Source: Leptolyngbya boryana PCC 6306 (GTDB lineage Bacteria; Cyanobacteriota; Cyanobacteriia; Leptolyngbyales; Leptolyngbyaceae). Taken from it: DNA of 64,000 nt. Position 1 is the first letter of the stretch; each line of letters begins with the position of its first letter. The notes under the pieces were generated by a model that saw nothing but the letters and a program-made list of their open reading frames with translations, made no database searches and was not told the DNA's origin. Where the stretch lies: assembly GCF_000353285.1 (NCBI RefSeq), contig NZ_KB731324.1:2312577-2376576 (forward strand), written 5' to 3'. The translations under genes and the position numbers were made by a program. Of this stretch, positions 33,230 through 43,121 are shown one piece after another.

Positions 33230-34437
33230 AAGACTTGTAAAATCGCCTTCGGGAGCAATTGATCCTTAAACCAAACAATTCGAGCAGGTGTATCTGAGAT
33301 TTTCACCCCTGCATTCTCTAAATTCAGTCGCTCTGAAACTGCCAAAATCAAATCATCCCGCCCTGATTGCCTAACTTGTGAAAACTTTTTCCGCAAATAT
33401 TCAGGTCGCCAATATCCGACAATTTCTACTAGAAACGATCGACCATCTGGATGCACGACTCGAAAATCTGGAATCATCACACTGCCAGGAATCGGAATTA
33501 AATCAACTTCTCGTTCCAATCGCCATTCCGTCTTCGCTTTATTCCAGCGATCGACAAATCCTGCTTCTAGTAGACTATCGTAGGTCTTTCCAGGCGGATA
33601 GTGGCTGACCAATCCACATTCAGAATCTAGAGCAAATCGCCCTTGTCGCTTTTGACCTGAATAGCTATCGTTGATCTGCAATTCTGCTGCAAGGCTCCAG
33701 CGAGTTACATGCAGTAAAGCAGGAAGTAACTTTGCGATCGCAAGTCCATACCGAGTTGAAGGCTTAAACAAACTGGTCGGACCATCGATCGTCAACGTAA
33801 ATCCATGATCCGCATCGCCTTCGATATACGTCATCAACTGAAACAATTTCATGTACCGAAACAAGAGCTTATACTGTCCCGGATCATTGCGGTGAGCATT
33901 GATCACCAGATGACTTGCCCGATAAAACACACCTTGCACTTGCGATAAATTGTAGCGATGGAGCAGTGCTTCTGGGGTTGGAGCTTCAAAGCTCGTTAGA
34001 ATTTGATTCTCTGGTAAATCCGCATACAATCCAGCTTTTACTTGTTCTGGTAAGACTTCGCGATCGAGTTCTTGACCCAAATCATTGGCAATCTTCTCGA
34101 TCGTCATCTGAGTTGCCTGAGCACTCGGAACACTTTGCGCGGACAATGCAAACACCCGCTCTCGTAACATCGGCGGATCAAGGGGACTCACAGTTTCAAA
34201 GGTACTAAATGAGCTATTGAGTAAATGCGCTAATCCTCGCTTGACTCGATAGTCCGTCTCTTCTCCTTCAAGCTCTTGCAGTTGCCGATTGAGTGCGCCT
34301 CTAGTTCCGTTCCGAGCTTCTTGAAATAAAGTGATTAAATCTTCAGCGATCGCTAAAACTTTCGCATCAAACTCTAACCGTTTTGGTGCAATTTCTTCTC
34401 CATTGAATCGATGAATTAATAACTCAGTCGGTAACAT
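33217..34437 (-). CDS. DUF790 nuclease (Bax1-like)
   Basis: The 406-residue protein begins MLPTELLIHRFNGEEIAPKR and contains the C-terminal nuclease-like core PDFRVVHPDGRSFLVEIVGYWRPEYLRKKF, a PD...ExK-like arrangement. This is the DUF790 family, of which archaeal Bax1 is the known member, a nuclease that works with an XPB-type helicase. No XPB helicase gene lies beside it here. The final residues LENV and the TGA stop come from the terminal repeat of a MITE-like element, so the C-terminus has probably been altered by a few residues. Confidence 0.82.
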   Translation of the reverse strand: MLPTELLIHRFNGEEIAPKRLEFDAKVLAIAEDLITLFQEARNGTRGALNRQLQELEGEETDYRVKRGLAHLLNSSFSTFETVSPLDPPMLRERVFALSAQSVPSAQATQMTIEKIANDLGQELDREVLPEQVKAGLYADLPENQILTSFEAPTPEALLHRYNLSQVQGVFYRASHLVINAHRNDPGQYKLLFRYMKLFQLMTYIEGDADHGFTLTIDGPTSLFKPSTRYGLAIAKLLPALLHVTRWSLAAELQINDSYSGQKRQGRFALDSECGLVSHYPPGKTYDSLLEAGFVDRWNKAKTEWRLEREVDLIPIPGSVMIPDFRVVHPDGRSFLVEIVGYWRPEYLRKKFSQVRQSGRDDLILAVSERLNLENAGVKISDTPARIVWFKDQLLPKAILQVLENV

Positions 34438-34567
34438 GATTGCAATACATTTCTCTATTTCTTAGAAGTAGCGGGCACATCACTACTCTAGCGTTAAGAT
34501 TGAACACTTTGCGTACTATGGAAGTCAAAAACCACTGCATAATGGTGTCCAAAAGATTAGTTTTCGT

Positions 34568-35428
34568 ATGCTGAAACCTCGTTGGCAAATTTTCGCGATC
34601 GCGGCTCTGGTCATTGCCTTAATTGTAGGCGGCATTATTTTAATCAATCGCCCCAAGGAACCGACTGGAACTCAACCCTTTCTCCCTCCAGTTGTCGGCA
34701 ATGTTCATCTGACGATGGGGATTCCGAGCAAAGCAACTCGCGACATTCAAAATGCCAATGATTATTTAATTGACGACAATCAGCGCCCCTATGCACTGTC
34801 ATACAACAACACCAAACGGATTCCCAACTGGGTGAGTTGGCAGCTCAATAAAAGCTGGTTAGGTACGGCTCCTCGTAGCAATGATTTTCGTGCCGATACC
34901 ACTTTGCCCAAGGGTTGGTATCAAGTGAAATCAAGCGACTACAACGGTAGTGGATACGATCGTGGACATATGGCGCCTTCTGCCGATCGCGCCAAAGATA
35001 TCGCGACGAATTCTGCAACTTTCTTGATGACCAACATTGTTCCCCAAACGCCAGATAACAATCGTGATGTTTGGGAGAGCTTAGAAAGCGAGTCTCGTCG
35101 ATTGGCAAATCTGGGCAAAGAACTTTATATCATTGCAGGTGGAGTTGGGGAAAAAGGCACGATTGGGGCAGCAAAAATTTCGATTCCTGCTTCGACTTGG
35201 AAAGTAATTGTCGTTCTGGATAAGCCGGGGTTAAGGGCGGCGAATGTCACGAATAAAACGCGGGTGATTGCAGTCGATGTTCCCAATATTCAAGGCATTA
35301 AAGATAAGACTTGGCGAGACTTTCGAGTGAGTGTCGATCAGCTTGAAGCAAAAACAGGCTATAACTTTTTGACCAACGTACCGGAAGCCGTGCAAACCGC
35401 GATCGAGAGCCGAGTCGATCGCGGATAG
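34568..35428 (+). CDS. NucA-type DNA/RNA non-specific endonuclease
   Basis: An N-terminal membrane or signal segment (IFAIAALVIALIVGGIILI) precedes the His-Me finger nuclease domain with the active-site motif DRGHMAPSADR (about residues 136-146) and the metal-binding Asn in TNIVPQTPDNNRDVW. This is the family of Anabaena NucA and Serratia nuclease, which degrade single- and double-stranded DNA and RNA outside the cytoplasm. No NuiA-like inhibitor gene is seen beside it. It is divergent from the DUF790 nuclease gene. Confidence 0.92.
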   Translation: MLKPRWQIFAIAALVIALIVGGIILINRPKEPTGTQPFLPPVVGNVHLTMGIPSKATRDIQNANDYLIDDNQRPYALSYNNTKRIPNWVSWQLNKSWLGTAPRSNDFRADTTLPKGWYQVKSSDYNGSGYDRGHMAPSADRAKDIATNSATFLMTNIVPQTPDNNRDVWESLESESRRLANLGKELYIIAGGVGEKGTIGAAKISIPASTWKVIVVLDKPGLRAANVTNKTRVIAVDVPNIQGIKDKTWRDFRVSVDQLEAKTGYNFLTNVPEAVQTAIESRVDRG

Positions 35429-35613
35429 CCAAAATTAGATTCTGAACAAACAATTCTCAGCGACAGCTTTTGTCTCGATCGCTCTTCCTCTGGTTAGACG
35501 AAGTTCGGATCCTGACTCTCTATCATCCGTCCAAGTGTTGTCTCTGCTTTCAGCCTGCCAACAAATGGCGAATGACATCGACTTCACGGTTCAGACAATA
35601 GAGGAACTTAGTG

Positions 35614-36834
35614 ATGAAAGCTGTTGTGTTTCACGGAGTCGGTGATATTCGGTTAGATAATGTCCCTGAACCCAAGATAAAAGATCCCCTAGATGCGATC
35701 GTGCGCCTAACTGCCAGTGCGATCTGTGGAACCGATCTCCACATGATTCGCGGAACGTTTACAGGCATGAAGCCAGGAACAATCCTCGGACATGAAGGCG
35801 TAGGAATCGTTGAAGAAGTCGGCGCAAATGTGCGGAATTTGAACAAAGGCGATCGCGTCGTGATTCCATCTACCATTGCTTGCGGCTACTGTTCATATTG
35901 TCGATCGGGCTACTATGCTCAATGCGACGTTGCCAATCCCAATGGACCTGAGGCAGGAACCGCATTCTTTGGTGGTCCCGAACCCACTGGTCCAATCGAT
36001 GGATTGCAAGCCGAGTATGCGCGAATTCCCTATGCTAGTACCGGACTCGTCAAACTGCCTCAAGGTGTGACTGACGACGAAGCAATTCTACTCTCAGATA
36101 TTTTTCCAACCGCTTACTTCGGAGCAGAACTAGCAGAAATCACGTCTGGAGATACAGTCGCAATCTTTGGCTGCGGGCCAGTTGGACAATTTGCTATTAA
36201 GAGCGCACAACTCTTGGGTGCAGGACGAATTTTTGCGATCGATACGATTCCTTCTCGTTTGCAAATGGCAAAGGCACTCGGAGCCGAAATCATTGACTTT
36301 AATGTTGAAGATCCGGTCGAAACACTGAAAAGTTTAACGGGAGGAGCGGGAGTCGATCGAGCGATCGATGCTGTCGGTGTCGATGCTGTTGCGCCGCATT
36401 CAGGTGCCGCTGCTCAAAAAGCTCAAGCACAAATGCAGCAGTTTCAGCAACAAGTCCATGAGATTGCGCCTCAAATCAATCCGCAGAATGGGAATTGGCA
36501 TCCGGGAAATGCTCCTTCTCAAGCGTTGGAATGGGCAGTCCAAGCACTAGCAAAAGCAGGAACATTATCGATTATTGGGGTGTACCCCCTGACGCATAAG
36601 TTTTTCCCAATCGGGATGGCAATGAACAAAAATCTCACGATCAAGATGGGAAATTGCAATCACCGCAAATACATTCCGCAACTGATTGATATGGTACAAA
36701 GCGGAATGGTAACACCCACACAAATTCTGTCGCAAATCGAGCCGATGACTTCGGTGCTAGATGCTTATAAATCGTTTGATCAACGTAAACCAGGATGGGT
36801 CAAAGTAGAATTAGTACCCGGAGCCACAGCTTAA
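35614..36834 (+). CDS. Zinc-dependent alcohol dehydrogenase (formaldehyde dehydrogenase-like)
   Basis: The 406-residue medium-chain dehydrogenase has the catalytic zinc ligands in ICGTDLHMIRG and GHEGVGIVEEVG, the structural zinc lobe CGYCSYCRSGYYAQC, and the NAD site VAIFGCGPVGQFAI. An inserted segment rich in Gln and Ala (about 265-310) is typical of the glutathione-independent formaldehyde dehydrogenase-like branch. The likely substrates are alcohols or aldehydes. GAGG lies nine bases before the chosen ATG; a GTG directly before it is also possible. Confidence 0.9.
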   Translation: MKAVVFHGVGDIRLDNVPEPKIKDPLDAIVRLTASAICGTDLHMIRGTFTGMKPGTILGHEGVGIVEEVGANVRNLNKGDRVVIPSTIACGYCSYCRSGYYAQCDVANPNGPEAGTAFFGGPEPTGPIDGLQAEYARIPYASTGLVKLPQGVTDDEAILLSDIFPTAYFGAELAEITSGDTVAIFGCGPVGQFAIKSAQLLGAGRIFAIDTIPSRLQMAKALGAEIIDFNVEDPVETLKSLTGGAGVDRAIDAVGVDAVAPHSGAAAQKAQAQMQQFQQQVHEIAPQINPQNGNWHPGNAPSQALEWAVQALAKAGTLSIIGVYPLTHKFFPIGMAMNKNLTIKMGNCNHRKYIPQLIDMVQSGMVTPTQILSQIEPMTSVLDAYKSFDQRKPGWVKVELVPGATA

Positions 36835-36902
36835 AACTATTTCTAACAAATCCAGCAACGTCTAAGAGCAGAGTTTAGAACATTTGGCAGAAGTCTTCCT
36901 AA

Positions 36903-36932
36903 AGGTCAAGGTACTTCCTAAAACCCTGACCT
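36903..36932 (+). terminator. Hairpin after the alcohol dehydrogenase gene
   Basis: AGGTCAAGG pairs with CCCTGACCT with one mismatch over a twelve-base loop. No T-run follows, so termination is likely to be weak. It sits between the dehydrogenase and catalase genes. Confidence 0.4.
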
Positions 36933-37012
36933 AATCTCTTAGATGTGTTTCATTCACCAAACGATAAAGCCTTCTAAGAAAGTATTTTCATAAGCTAGAA
37001 CAAGGGGACAAA

Positions 37013-37699
37013 ATGTTTTTTCACAAAAAAGAATCTATCCATACTGTCAATGTTGACGACGCAAATCCAAAATTTGCTCAATTACTATTAGAACAATTCG
37101 GGGGTGCCACGGGTGAGTTGACTGCTGCTCTACAGTACTGGGTACAGTCTTTTCACTGCGAAAATCCTGGCATTCGAGATATGCTCCAGGACATTGCGAT
37201 CGAAGAGTTTGGGCACTTGGAAATGGTGGGCAAACTGATCGAATCCCATACCAAGAATGTAGACCAAACCGAAGCTTACAAGAGTTCTCTGTTTGCTGTG
37301 CGCGGGATGGGACCTCACTTCCTCGATAGCCAAGGCTCAGCTTGGACGGCTGCCTACATTAACGAAGGCGGTGATGTTGTCCGTGACTTACGCGCTAACA
37401 TTGCCGCAGAAGCAGGAGCGCGACAAACTTATGAGGCGCTGATTAAACTCGCTCCAGACAAAGGAACTGAGAAAACGCTAGTCCATTTGCTAACTCGCGA
37501 AATTTCGCACACCCAAATGTTCATGAAAGCATTGGATTCTATGGGCAAACTGACTGATCCGATGTTTGGTAATATTCAACCGGATGAAACCGTGGATATT
37601 TACTACAACCTCTCTCAAAATGGTCAAGATCAGCGTGGTCCCTGGAATTCAGAACCCACGTTTAAGTATATTGCTGACCCAATGTCACAACAATCATAA
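37013..37699 (+). CDS. Manganese catalase
   Basis: The 228-residue ferritin-like protein carries the di-manganese catalase helices: QLLLEQFGGATGELTAALQYWVQSF, then IAIEEFGHLEMVGKLIESH, NIAAEAGARQTYEALIKL and LLTREISHTQMFMKALDSM, which supply the Glu and His metal ligands. It breaks down hydrogen peroxide in the cytosol without heme. AAGGGG lies a few bases before the ATG. It is a single-gene unit closed by a strong terminator. Confidence 0.94.
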   Translation: MFFHKKESIHTVNVDDANPKFAQLLLEQFGGATGELTAALQYWVQSFHCENPGIRDMLQDIAIEEFGHLEMVGKLIESHTKNVDQTEAYKSSLFAVRGMGPHFLDSQGSAWTAAYINEGGDVVRDLRANIAAEAGARQTYEALIKLAPDKGTEKTLVHLLTREISHTQMFMKALDSMGKLTDPMFGNIQPDETVDIYYNLSQNGQDQRGPWNSEPTFKYIADPMSQQS

Positions 37700-37725
37700 C
37701 CAGATCTAAATTCTCTTTCATGCTA

Positions 37726-37754
37726 GGAGCCTTGAAGATCAAGGCTCCGTTTTG
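37726..37754 (+). terminator. Rho-independent terminator of the manganese catalase gene
   Basis: GGAGCCTTG pairs perfectly with CAAGGCTCC over the loop AAGAT, followed by GTTTTG. It also separates the catalase gene from the convergent phosphoenolpyruvate synthase remnant. Confidence 0.9.
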
Positions 37755-38313
37755 CTATATAACCTCATGGGTCCTCGTTACTGTTCTGCCTGTGCGATCG
37801 CCATTCTCGTCTTCAATACAGAATCAGGATTCAAGCTAATCGAATCAATGCCCTGCTGAACTAGGAATTTGGCGAACTCTGGATAGTCACTGGGAGCCTG
37901 TCCACAGATGCCAATCTTACGTCCACAGCGTTTCACTTTCGCGATCGCCAGTCCGACCATTTGCTTGACCGCTTCATTACGTTCATCAAACAAATGAGCA
38001 ACCAGTGAAGAATCGCGATCGAGTCCTAATGTTAACTGAGTCAGATCATTCGACCCGATCGAGAAGCCATCAAACACTTCACAGAACTGAGTCGCTAACA
38101 TGACGTTACTCGGCAACTCACACATAACATATTCCCTGAGCTTCTCTAAGTCAAGTAAGAATGTGAAAAAGTGCTTCTACCATCATTGTTAGATTCATTC
38201 TAGACATCACAATTCTATCGATTCTCAATCTGATAACTTCAGTAAGTTTAGAATCGAAAATCTAAATTACATTGAGTTTCATTCCTACATTCACACCATG
38301 ACAAATGTCGCGT

Positions 38314-39570
38314 TCATGCTTGTGAAAGAATTTGCTGTGCTAAGGGTGACCCTTTTTGGTGCAATGCCAGGAGGTACTTGGCTTCATCATACGGAACTCG
38401 GTCTTGCCAGCAACGAAATAGAATCCGAATCCACTTAAACGCCAGTGCTCGAATTGCAGCTTGATGCGTCTTTCCAGCTTGTTTCTGAGCTTGATAGAAT
38501 GCCTTTGCCCAGAGGGACGCTTTGCGCGATTCATTCGCCCACTCAATGAAGGTTTGGCGTAAGAATCTCGGTGCTCCCCAACGCCAATGTATCCAACACT
38601 TTTTCCCACTGCGTTCGGTTACCGGAGCAATGCCTGCATACTGCAACAAGTCTTGGGCAGTTTGATAACGAGTGCGATCTTCTCCAAACGCCAGCAGCAA
38701 TCGTGGCGCGAGGTTAGTTCCAGCATGAGGGAGCGCCGCAAAGATCGCAGCATCAGGCAGTTGATTGAATTCGCGATCTATTTGGGCTTCAAACTGACGC
38801 ACCGATGTGAGCAAGCTACGAAGTTGGCTGACCAAGGCTTGCACCATGAGTTGAGACGATTCGACGATCGCCGAATCTTGCGTGAGTGGAATACCGTTGC
38901 GTAAACACTCAATTCGACGAGCATTGCAGTCTTTGTAGCGAGAATGATGCTCACAGAAAAACTGCTGCAACTGTTCATCGCTGACTTGCTGCACCGCACT
39001 CAAAGTTGACCATTGTGTGAGAAAGTCACAGAACACCATCGTATCGCGATGCTCGAAACAGTCAATCGCTTGAGGAAAGTATCCTTTGAGCACATCGACG
39101 AGACGATTGGTCGTGCGTCCAATATCTTCAATCAGCGTGCGTCGCCATTCGACGAGTGCTTGCAGTTTTCTGAGCATTGGGCTGGCAGGTTGCCAAACCG
39201 TCAGTTTATCCCGGTGTTTCCGAAGAAGTTCAACCTGCAGTGCTGCATCCGTCGGATCATCCTTTGCACGACTCGGAGTAAAGACTTGACGATACTTAGA
39301 GACGGTTTGAGGATTGACGGGATAGAGGACAAGGAACTCGTACTTACACAATGCATAGATCAACGGTCCTCGTTTCTGTTCCAGGCAAACAGCAATCGGT
39401 TGTCCTCCATAGCGCACCCGCAATTGCATTGCCCAGGCTTCAATCGCTTCTGGTCGAGCGCCAATCACGCAATGTTCTTGAGTTTGAGCCGCACAATCAT
39501 ACAAACACACATCGTGCTTTTGGTCTGCCCAATCTAAACCAATCAAAGCCACATAAGGCATGTCAGTCAT
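38314..39570 (-). CDS. IS110-family transposase (DEDD recombinase)
   Basis: The 418-residue protein has the N-terminal RuvC-like DEDD domain (LIGLDWADQKHDVCLYD, VCLEQKRGPLIYAL, AKDDPTDAALQVELL), a coiled-coil-rich middle, and the C-terminal Transposase_20 domain (LPHAGTNLAPRLLLAFGEDRTRYQTAQDLLQYAGIAPVTERSGK), where the Ser after PVTE is the expected catalytic residue. IS110 recombinases are guided by a structured RNA from the element's own non-coding end. The frame is complete, so the element may still be mobile. Confidence 0.95.
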   Translation of the reverse strand: MTDMPYVALIGLDWADQKHDVCLYDCAAQTQEHCVIGARPEAIEAWAMQLRVRYGGQPIAVCLEQKRGPLIYALCKYEFLVLYPVNPQTVSKYRQVFTPSRAKDDPTDAALQVELLRKHRDKLTVWQPASPMLRKLQALVEWRRTLIEDIGRTTNRLVDVLKGYFPQAIDCFEHRDTMVFCDFLTQWSTLSAVQQVSDEQLQQFFCEHHSRYKDCNARRIECLRNGIPLTQDSAIVESSQLMVQALVSQLRSLLTSVRQFEAQIDREFNQLPDAAIFAALPHAGTNLAPRLLLAFGEDRTRYQTAQDLLQYAGIAPVTERSGKKCWIHWRWGAPRFLRQTFIEWANESRKASLWAKAFYQAQKQAGKTHQAAIRALAFKWIRILFRCWQDRVPYDEAKYLLALHQKGSPLAQQILSQA

Positions 39571-39661
39571 CTGAGTCCACCTCCGAAGGAATGTGTCATC
39601 ATGAACTTGGTTTCAATCCCAGTCTTCAGGCGAAAGTATTATGGCAGACATAAAAATCTGT

Positions 39662-39775
39662 CCCTGAGGATTCGTTCATTGAGGACTAGGAAGCGAGGTC
39701 AGTGCGACAATATGTTAGAAGTCATCTGGCTGTCGCCCGTTGCATAGTCGTCACTGACCTTGCCTATTCTCAGGG
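39662..39775 (-). ncRNA. Candidate bridge RNA of the IS110 element
   Basis: The non-coding end upstream of the transposase can form nested stems: an outer CCCTGAG/CTCAGGG (39662-39668 with 39769-39775), and an inner GGTCAGTG/CACTGACC (39697-39704 with 39752-39759) extended by CGAC/GTCG. The inner stem encloses a loop of about 38 bases. On the transcript strand this loop contains TAACATA, which also occurs in the plus strand across the insertion site (CATAACATACAC), and TGCAA, which occurs on the other side of the core in the ppsA strand. This is the layout expected of a target-binding loop. The structure was drawn by eye, not computed. Confidence 0.5.
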
Positions 39776-42183
39776 CAATTCTGATCTCTTCGGTACTGCC
39801 CTTGTCTACCCATAATACACTTGCAGCCCATTTTCGCCACGAGTCAAACCGTATTTTGCCATCTCGGCTAGGACTCGTTTTCCTTCTTCGGGCGTTCGAC
39901 AGAACGGAATCATCAGAATCACATTCGTCAATCCCATCTGATCTCGAACTCGCTTCATGGCTTGACATTCCAAGGCGAAGCCTTCTTGATACCGCTCATC
40001 ATAGTAACGAGAAGCTCCACGCCAGCCAATCATCGGGTTTTCTTCGCGGGGTTCAAACTGCCGTCCACCAAGTAAGTTCGCATACTCATTGCTCTTGAAG
40101 TCCGACATGCGAACAATCACAGGTTTCGGATAGAACGCAGCCGCGATCGTGCCAATTCCATAGGCTAACTTATCGACAAAGAACTGAGATTTGTCGTCGT
40201 ATCCGGGAGTGAGTGCTGCAATTTGAGCTTGGGCAACGCGATCGTCTAGCTCATCAAAGTAAATCAATGCGAGTGGATGCGTTTGAATTTGATTGGCAAT
40301 GATAAACTCCAAGCGTGCTAGCCCAACACCATCGTTTGGAATGGCAGCAAGACTAAAGGCTTCCTGAGGATTGCCGACATTCATCAAAATGTCGGTTTTG
40401 GTCTGCGGTAAGGTTTCTAACTCAACTTCATTGATTTCAAACGGGATCATTCCCGCATAGACTCGCCCGGTTTCGCCTTCTGCACAACTTACGGTAATCG
40501 TTTGACCCGTATAGATTTGAGTCGTCGCATTGCCGCAGCCGACGATCGCTGGAATCCCCATTTCTCTTGCAATGATTGCCGCATGACAAGTTCGACCGCC
40601 TTGATTCGTCACGATCGCGCTTGCTTTTTTCATGATGGGTTCCCAGTCTGGATCAGTCCGATTCGTCACCAAAACATCCCCAGTTTGAAATTGATCAAGC
40701 TGATGCACATCAAGAATCACTCGTGCTTTACCTTGCCCGATCATTTCACCGACAGCCCGCCCCGTGATCATGGGTTCTGGAGGCGTAGCGACTAACCGAT
40801 ACGTGCGCAGAATTTGCTGAGTCTTTTGTGATTGCACCGTTTCGGGTCTAGCTTGCACAATAAACAGTTCGCCTGTGATGCCATCTTTTGCCCATTCAAT
40901 GTCCATCGGCGTCGGAACGCCACGCACTTGTGAATAGTGGTCTTCAATGATGCAAGCCCAGTTTGCGAGTTGCAGAATCTCCTCATCTGCGATCGCAAAT
41001 TGCTGCCGTTGTTCGAGTGAAACCGAGCGATTCTTCGTCGATTTAGTTCCACCGAGGTCATAGACCATCTTGATCTCTTTAGAACCCAGTCGTTTGTCTA
41101 GAATCGGACGATAGCCTTGTTTCAACGTCGGTTTGAAGACAACATACTCGTCAGGATTGACGGCTCCTTGCACCACGTTTTCGCCTAAACCGTAGGCTGC
41201 CGTGATCAACGCTGCATCTCTAAATCCCGTTTCAGTATCGATCGAGAACATCACGCCCGACGCAGCAAGGTCTGAACGCACCATTTTTTGCACCCCGACT
41301 GATAGTGCAATTTCTAAGTGATCAAAGCCGCGCAGTTGACGGTAAGAAATTGCGCGATCGGTAAAGATCGATGCAAAACATTTATGGCAAGCTTCCAGTA
41401 AACTCGGCAAACCATGAATGTTCAAATAGGTTTCTTGTTGTCCTGCAAAACTGGCATCTGGCAAATCTTCTGCGGTCGCACTTGAGCGGACTGCTACATC
41501 GGTATCTGTTCCATATTCCTCACAAAGCGTTTGGTAAGCATTCGCGATCGCTTGTTCTAATTCGACCGGGAAAGGAGTTTGGAGAATTAGCGATCTTGCT
41601 TTTCTGCCCCGTTCTTGCAAATTTTGCACATCTTCGACATTCAAATCCGCGAACAGTTGACGCAGTTGTGTTTCTAATCCTGCACCTGCAATGAAAGAGC
41701 GGTAAGCAAATGCGGTCGTCGCAAATCCATTGGGAACATTCACGCCTTTGGATGTAAGTTGTTGAATCATTTCACCGAGTGAAGCATTCTTGCCGCCGAC
41801 GATGGGAATATCTGCAATTCCAACTTGCTGAAATGGCAACACCAGCGCTTGCGCTTTGGTGGATTCATTGATGAGGGAGTTCGATACTTGAGCTTCTAGC
41901 ATAATTGCACTTCCCAACGGAATGTATCGGATAGGCTTCAAACCTGCTGAATTTATAGAAAAAAAGTTTGAGGAACTTGTGAGGAAAAAATCAGCAGCCC
42001 CTGTCCTACATACCTTGGGAATGAAAGACTTGCCACTGCACCTTATCTGGCTCGATTGTCATAGTGTGTTGATAATCCATAAAAGAGAACCCTTTTCCCA
42101 ATAGATAGCTCATCACTAGACAAGTAACAGTTGTACTCAGAATCGATAGCAAATACGATACTGTAGAGTCAGAAATTAGAAGA

Positions 42184-42861
42184 ATGGCAGGTTTTATGTC
42201 AACTACGTCTGAGATCGCATCCCCACAATTCGCGCTAGAGCACTTGCAATGGCGGTATGCTACGAAGCAATTTGATCCTGCTAAGAAGATTCCGACCGAA
42301 ACCTGGAACGTCCTCGAACAGAGTCTAGTCCTCTCACCCTCTTCCTTTGGTTTACAGCCTTGGAAATTTCTAGTCATTCGCAATCTAGAACTTCGCCAAC
42401 AACTGCTGGAGCATTCTTGGGGACAGAAGCAAGTTGTCGATGCCTCTCATCTCGTTGTATTCGCAATCCAGAAAAACATTGATGCCGCATACGTCGATCG
42501 CTATATTGTGCGGATGGCTGAAGTTCAACAAGTGCCTGTAGAGTCACTCCAAGGATTTGCTAAGGTCGTCAAAGGCTTCCTTGACCAGCGCCCCTCTCCT
42601 TCAGATGTGCAGGCTTGGGCTACCCGCCAAGTCTATATTGCCCTGGGGCAGTTTATGACGACTGCTGCAATGTTGGAAATCGATACTTGCCCAATGGAAG
42701 GATTTGTTCCAGCCAAGTATGACGAGGTGTTGGGATTGAGTGAACAAGGATACGCTTCCGTTGTGCTTTGTCCTACGGGCTATCGGTCTGCTGAGGATAA
42801 GTATGCAGCCAAACCGAAAGTGCGGTTTGCAACTCAGGAGGTTGTTCAAAACCTCGACTAG
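42184..42861 (+). CDS. Nitroreductase family NAD(P)H-dependent oxidoreductase
   Basis: The 225-residue flavoprotein shows the NfsB-like features: RYATKQFDPAKKIP at the FMN-binding start, LSPSSFGLQPWKFLVIRN, and the C-terminal DTCPMEGFVPAKYDEVLGL and ASVVLCPTGYRSAEDKYAAKPKVRF. It probably reduces quinones or nitro compounds in the cytosol. A second Met four residues in is an alternative start. It is a single gene facing away from ppsA. Confidence 0.9.
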   Translation: MAGFMSTTSEIASPQFALEHLQWRYATKQFDPAKKIPTETWNVLEQSLVLSPSSFGLQPWKFLVIRNLELRQQLLEHSWGQKQVVDASHLVVFAIQKNIDAAYVDRYIVRMAEVQQVPVESLQGFAKVVKGFLDQRPSPSDVQAWATRQVYIALGQFMTTAAMLEIDTCPMEGFVPAKYDEVLGLSEQGYASVVLCPTGYRSAEDKYAAKPKVRFATQEVVQNLD

Positions 42862-43121
42862 GAGAGCTGTAGCAGAACTGAGAATGCAATTGTTGAGAAC
42901 ACAATTCTAGGGTAAGAGACTTTTCAAATTTCCACCTTCTTGTTGCTTAGACGATAAACGGGTTCCTTGAAAAATTCGTTTTTATAGAGAAGAGATGTAG
43001 AAACGCGGGACGATAAGCTTCATTCTTCTCAATAGCGTCTATTTTTCGAGGTGCCCTTTCGTTTTCCAAGGCGGATTATGGCTGCACAATAAGAAGCAGT
43101 CCTAAACTTCGATCGAGTCCT

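Larger units (their letters stand above)
38132..39814 (-). mobile_element. IS110-family insertion sequence in ppsA
   Basis: The element is bounded precisely by comparison with the PpsA reading frame: ATA occurs once in the rebuilt gene and flanks the insertion on both sides (38129-38131 and 39815-39817). It has no inverted terminal repeats, as is usual for IS110, where a short core shared by target and donor flanks the element. One transposase gene is encoded on the minus strand, with 244 non-coding bases before it and 182 after it. The intact open frame suggests recent insertion. Confidence 0.9.
37778..41902 (-). pseudogene. ppsA: Phosphoenolpyruvate synthase split by an IS110-family element
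   Basis: PpsA turns pyruvate, ATP and water into phosphoenolpyruvate, AMP and phosphate. The long N-terminal part (about 695 residues) has the nucleotide-binding domain (IVGGKNASLGEMIQQL, VRSSATAEDLPDASFAGQQ) and the phosphohistidine domain (GGRTCHAAIIAREMGIPAIVGCG), and breaks off after ENGLQVY. The C-terminal 115 residues resume as [12 protein letters not shown] with the PEP-binding [15 protein letters not shown] and the catalytic Cys in GICGQAPSD. Between them sits a 1.68-kb insertion. Removing it, with one of the two flanking ATA copies, restores the frame exactly. Neither fragment should have full activity. The ATG at 41902 has GGGAAG eight bases before it. Confidence 0.93.

Noticed and set aside
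38132-39814. Terminal inverted repeats for the IS element
   Set aside because: The two ends, read inwards from the ATA copies, do not match; absence of such repeats is normal for IS110.
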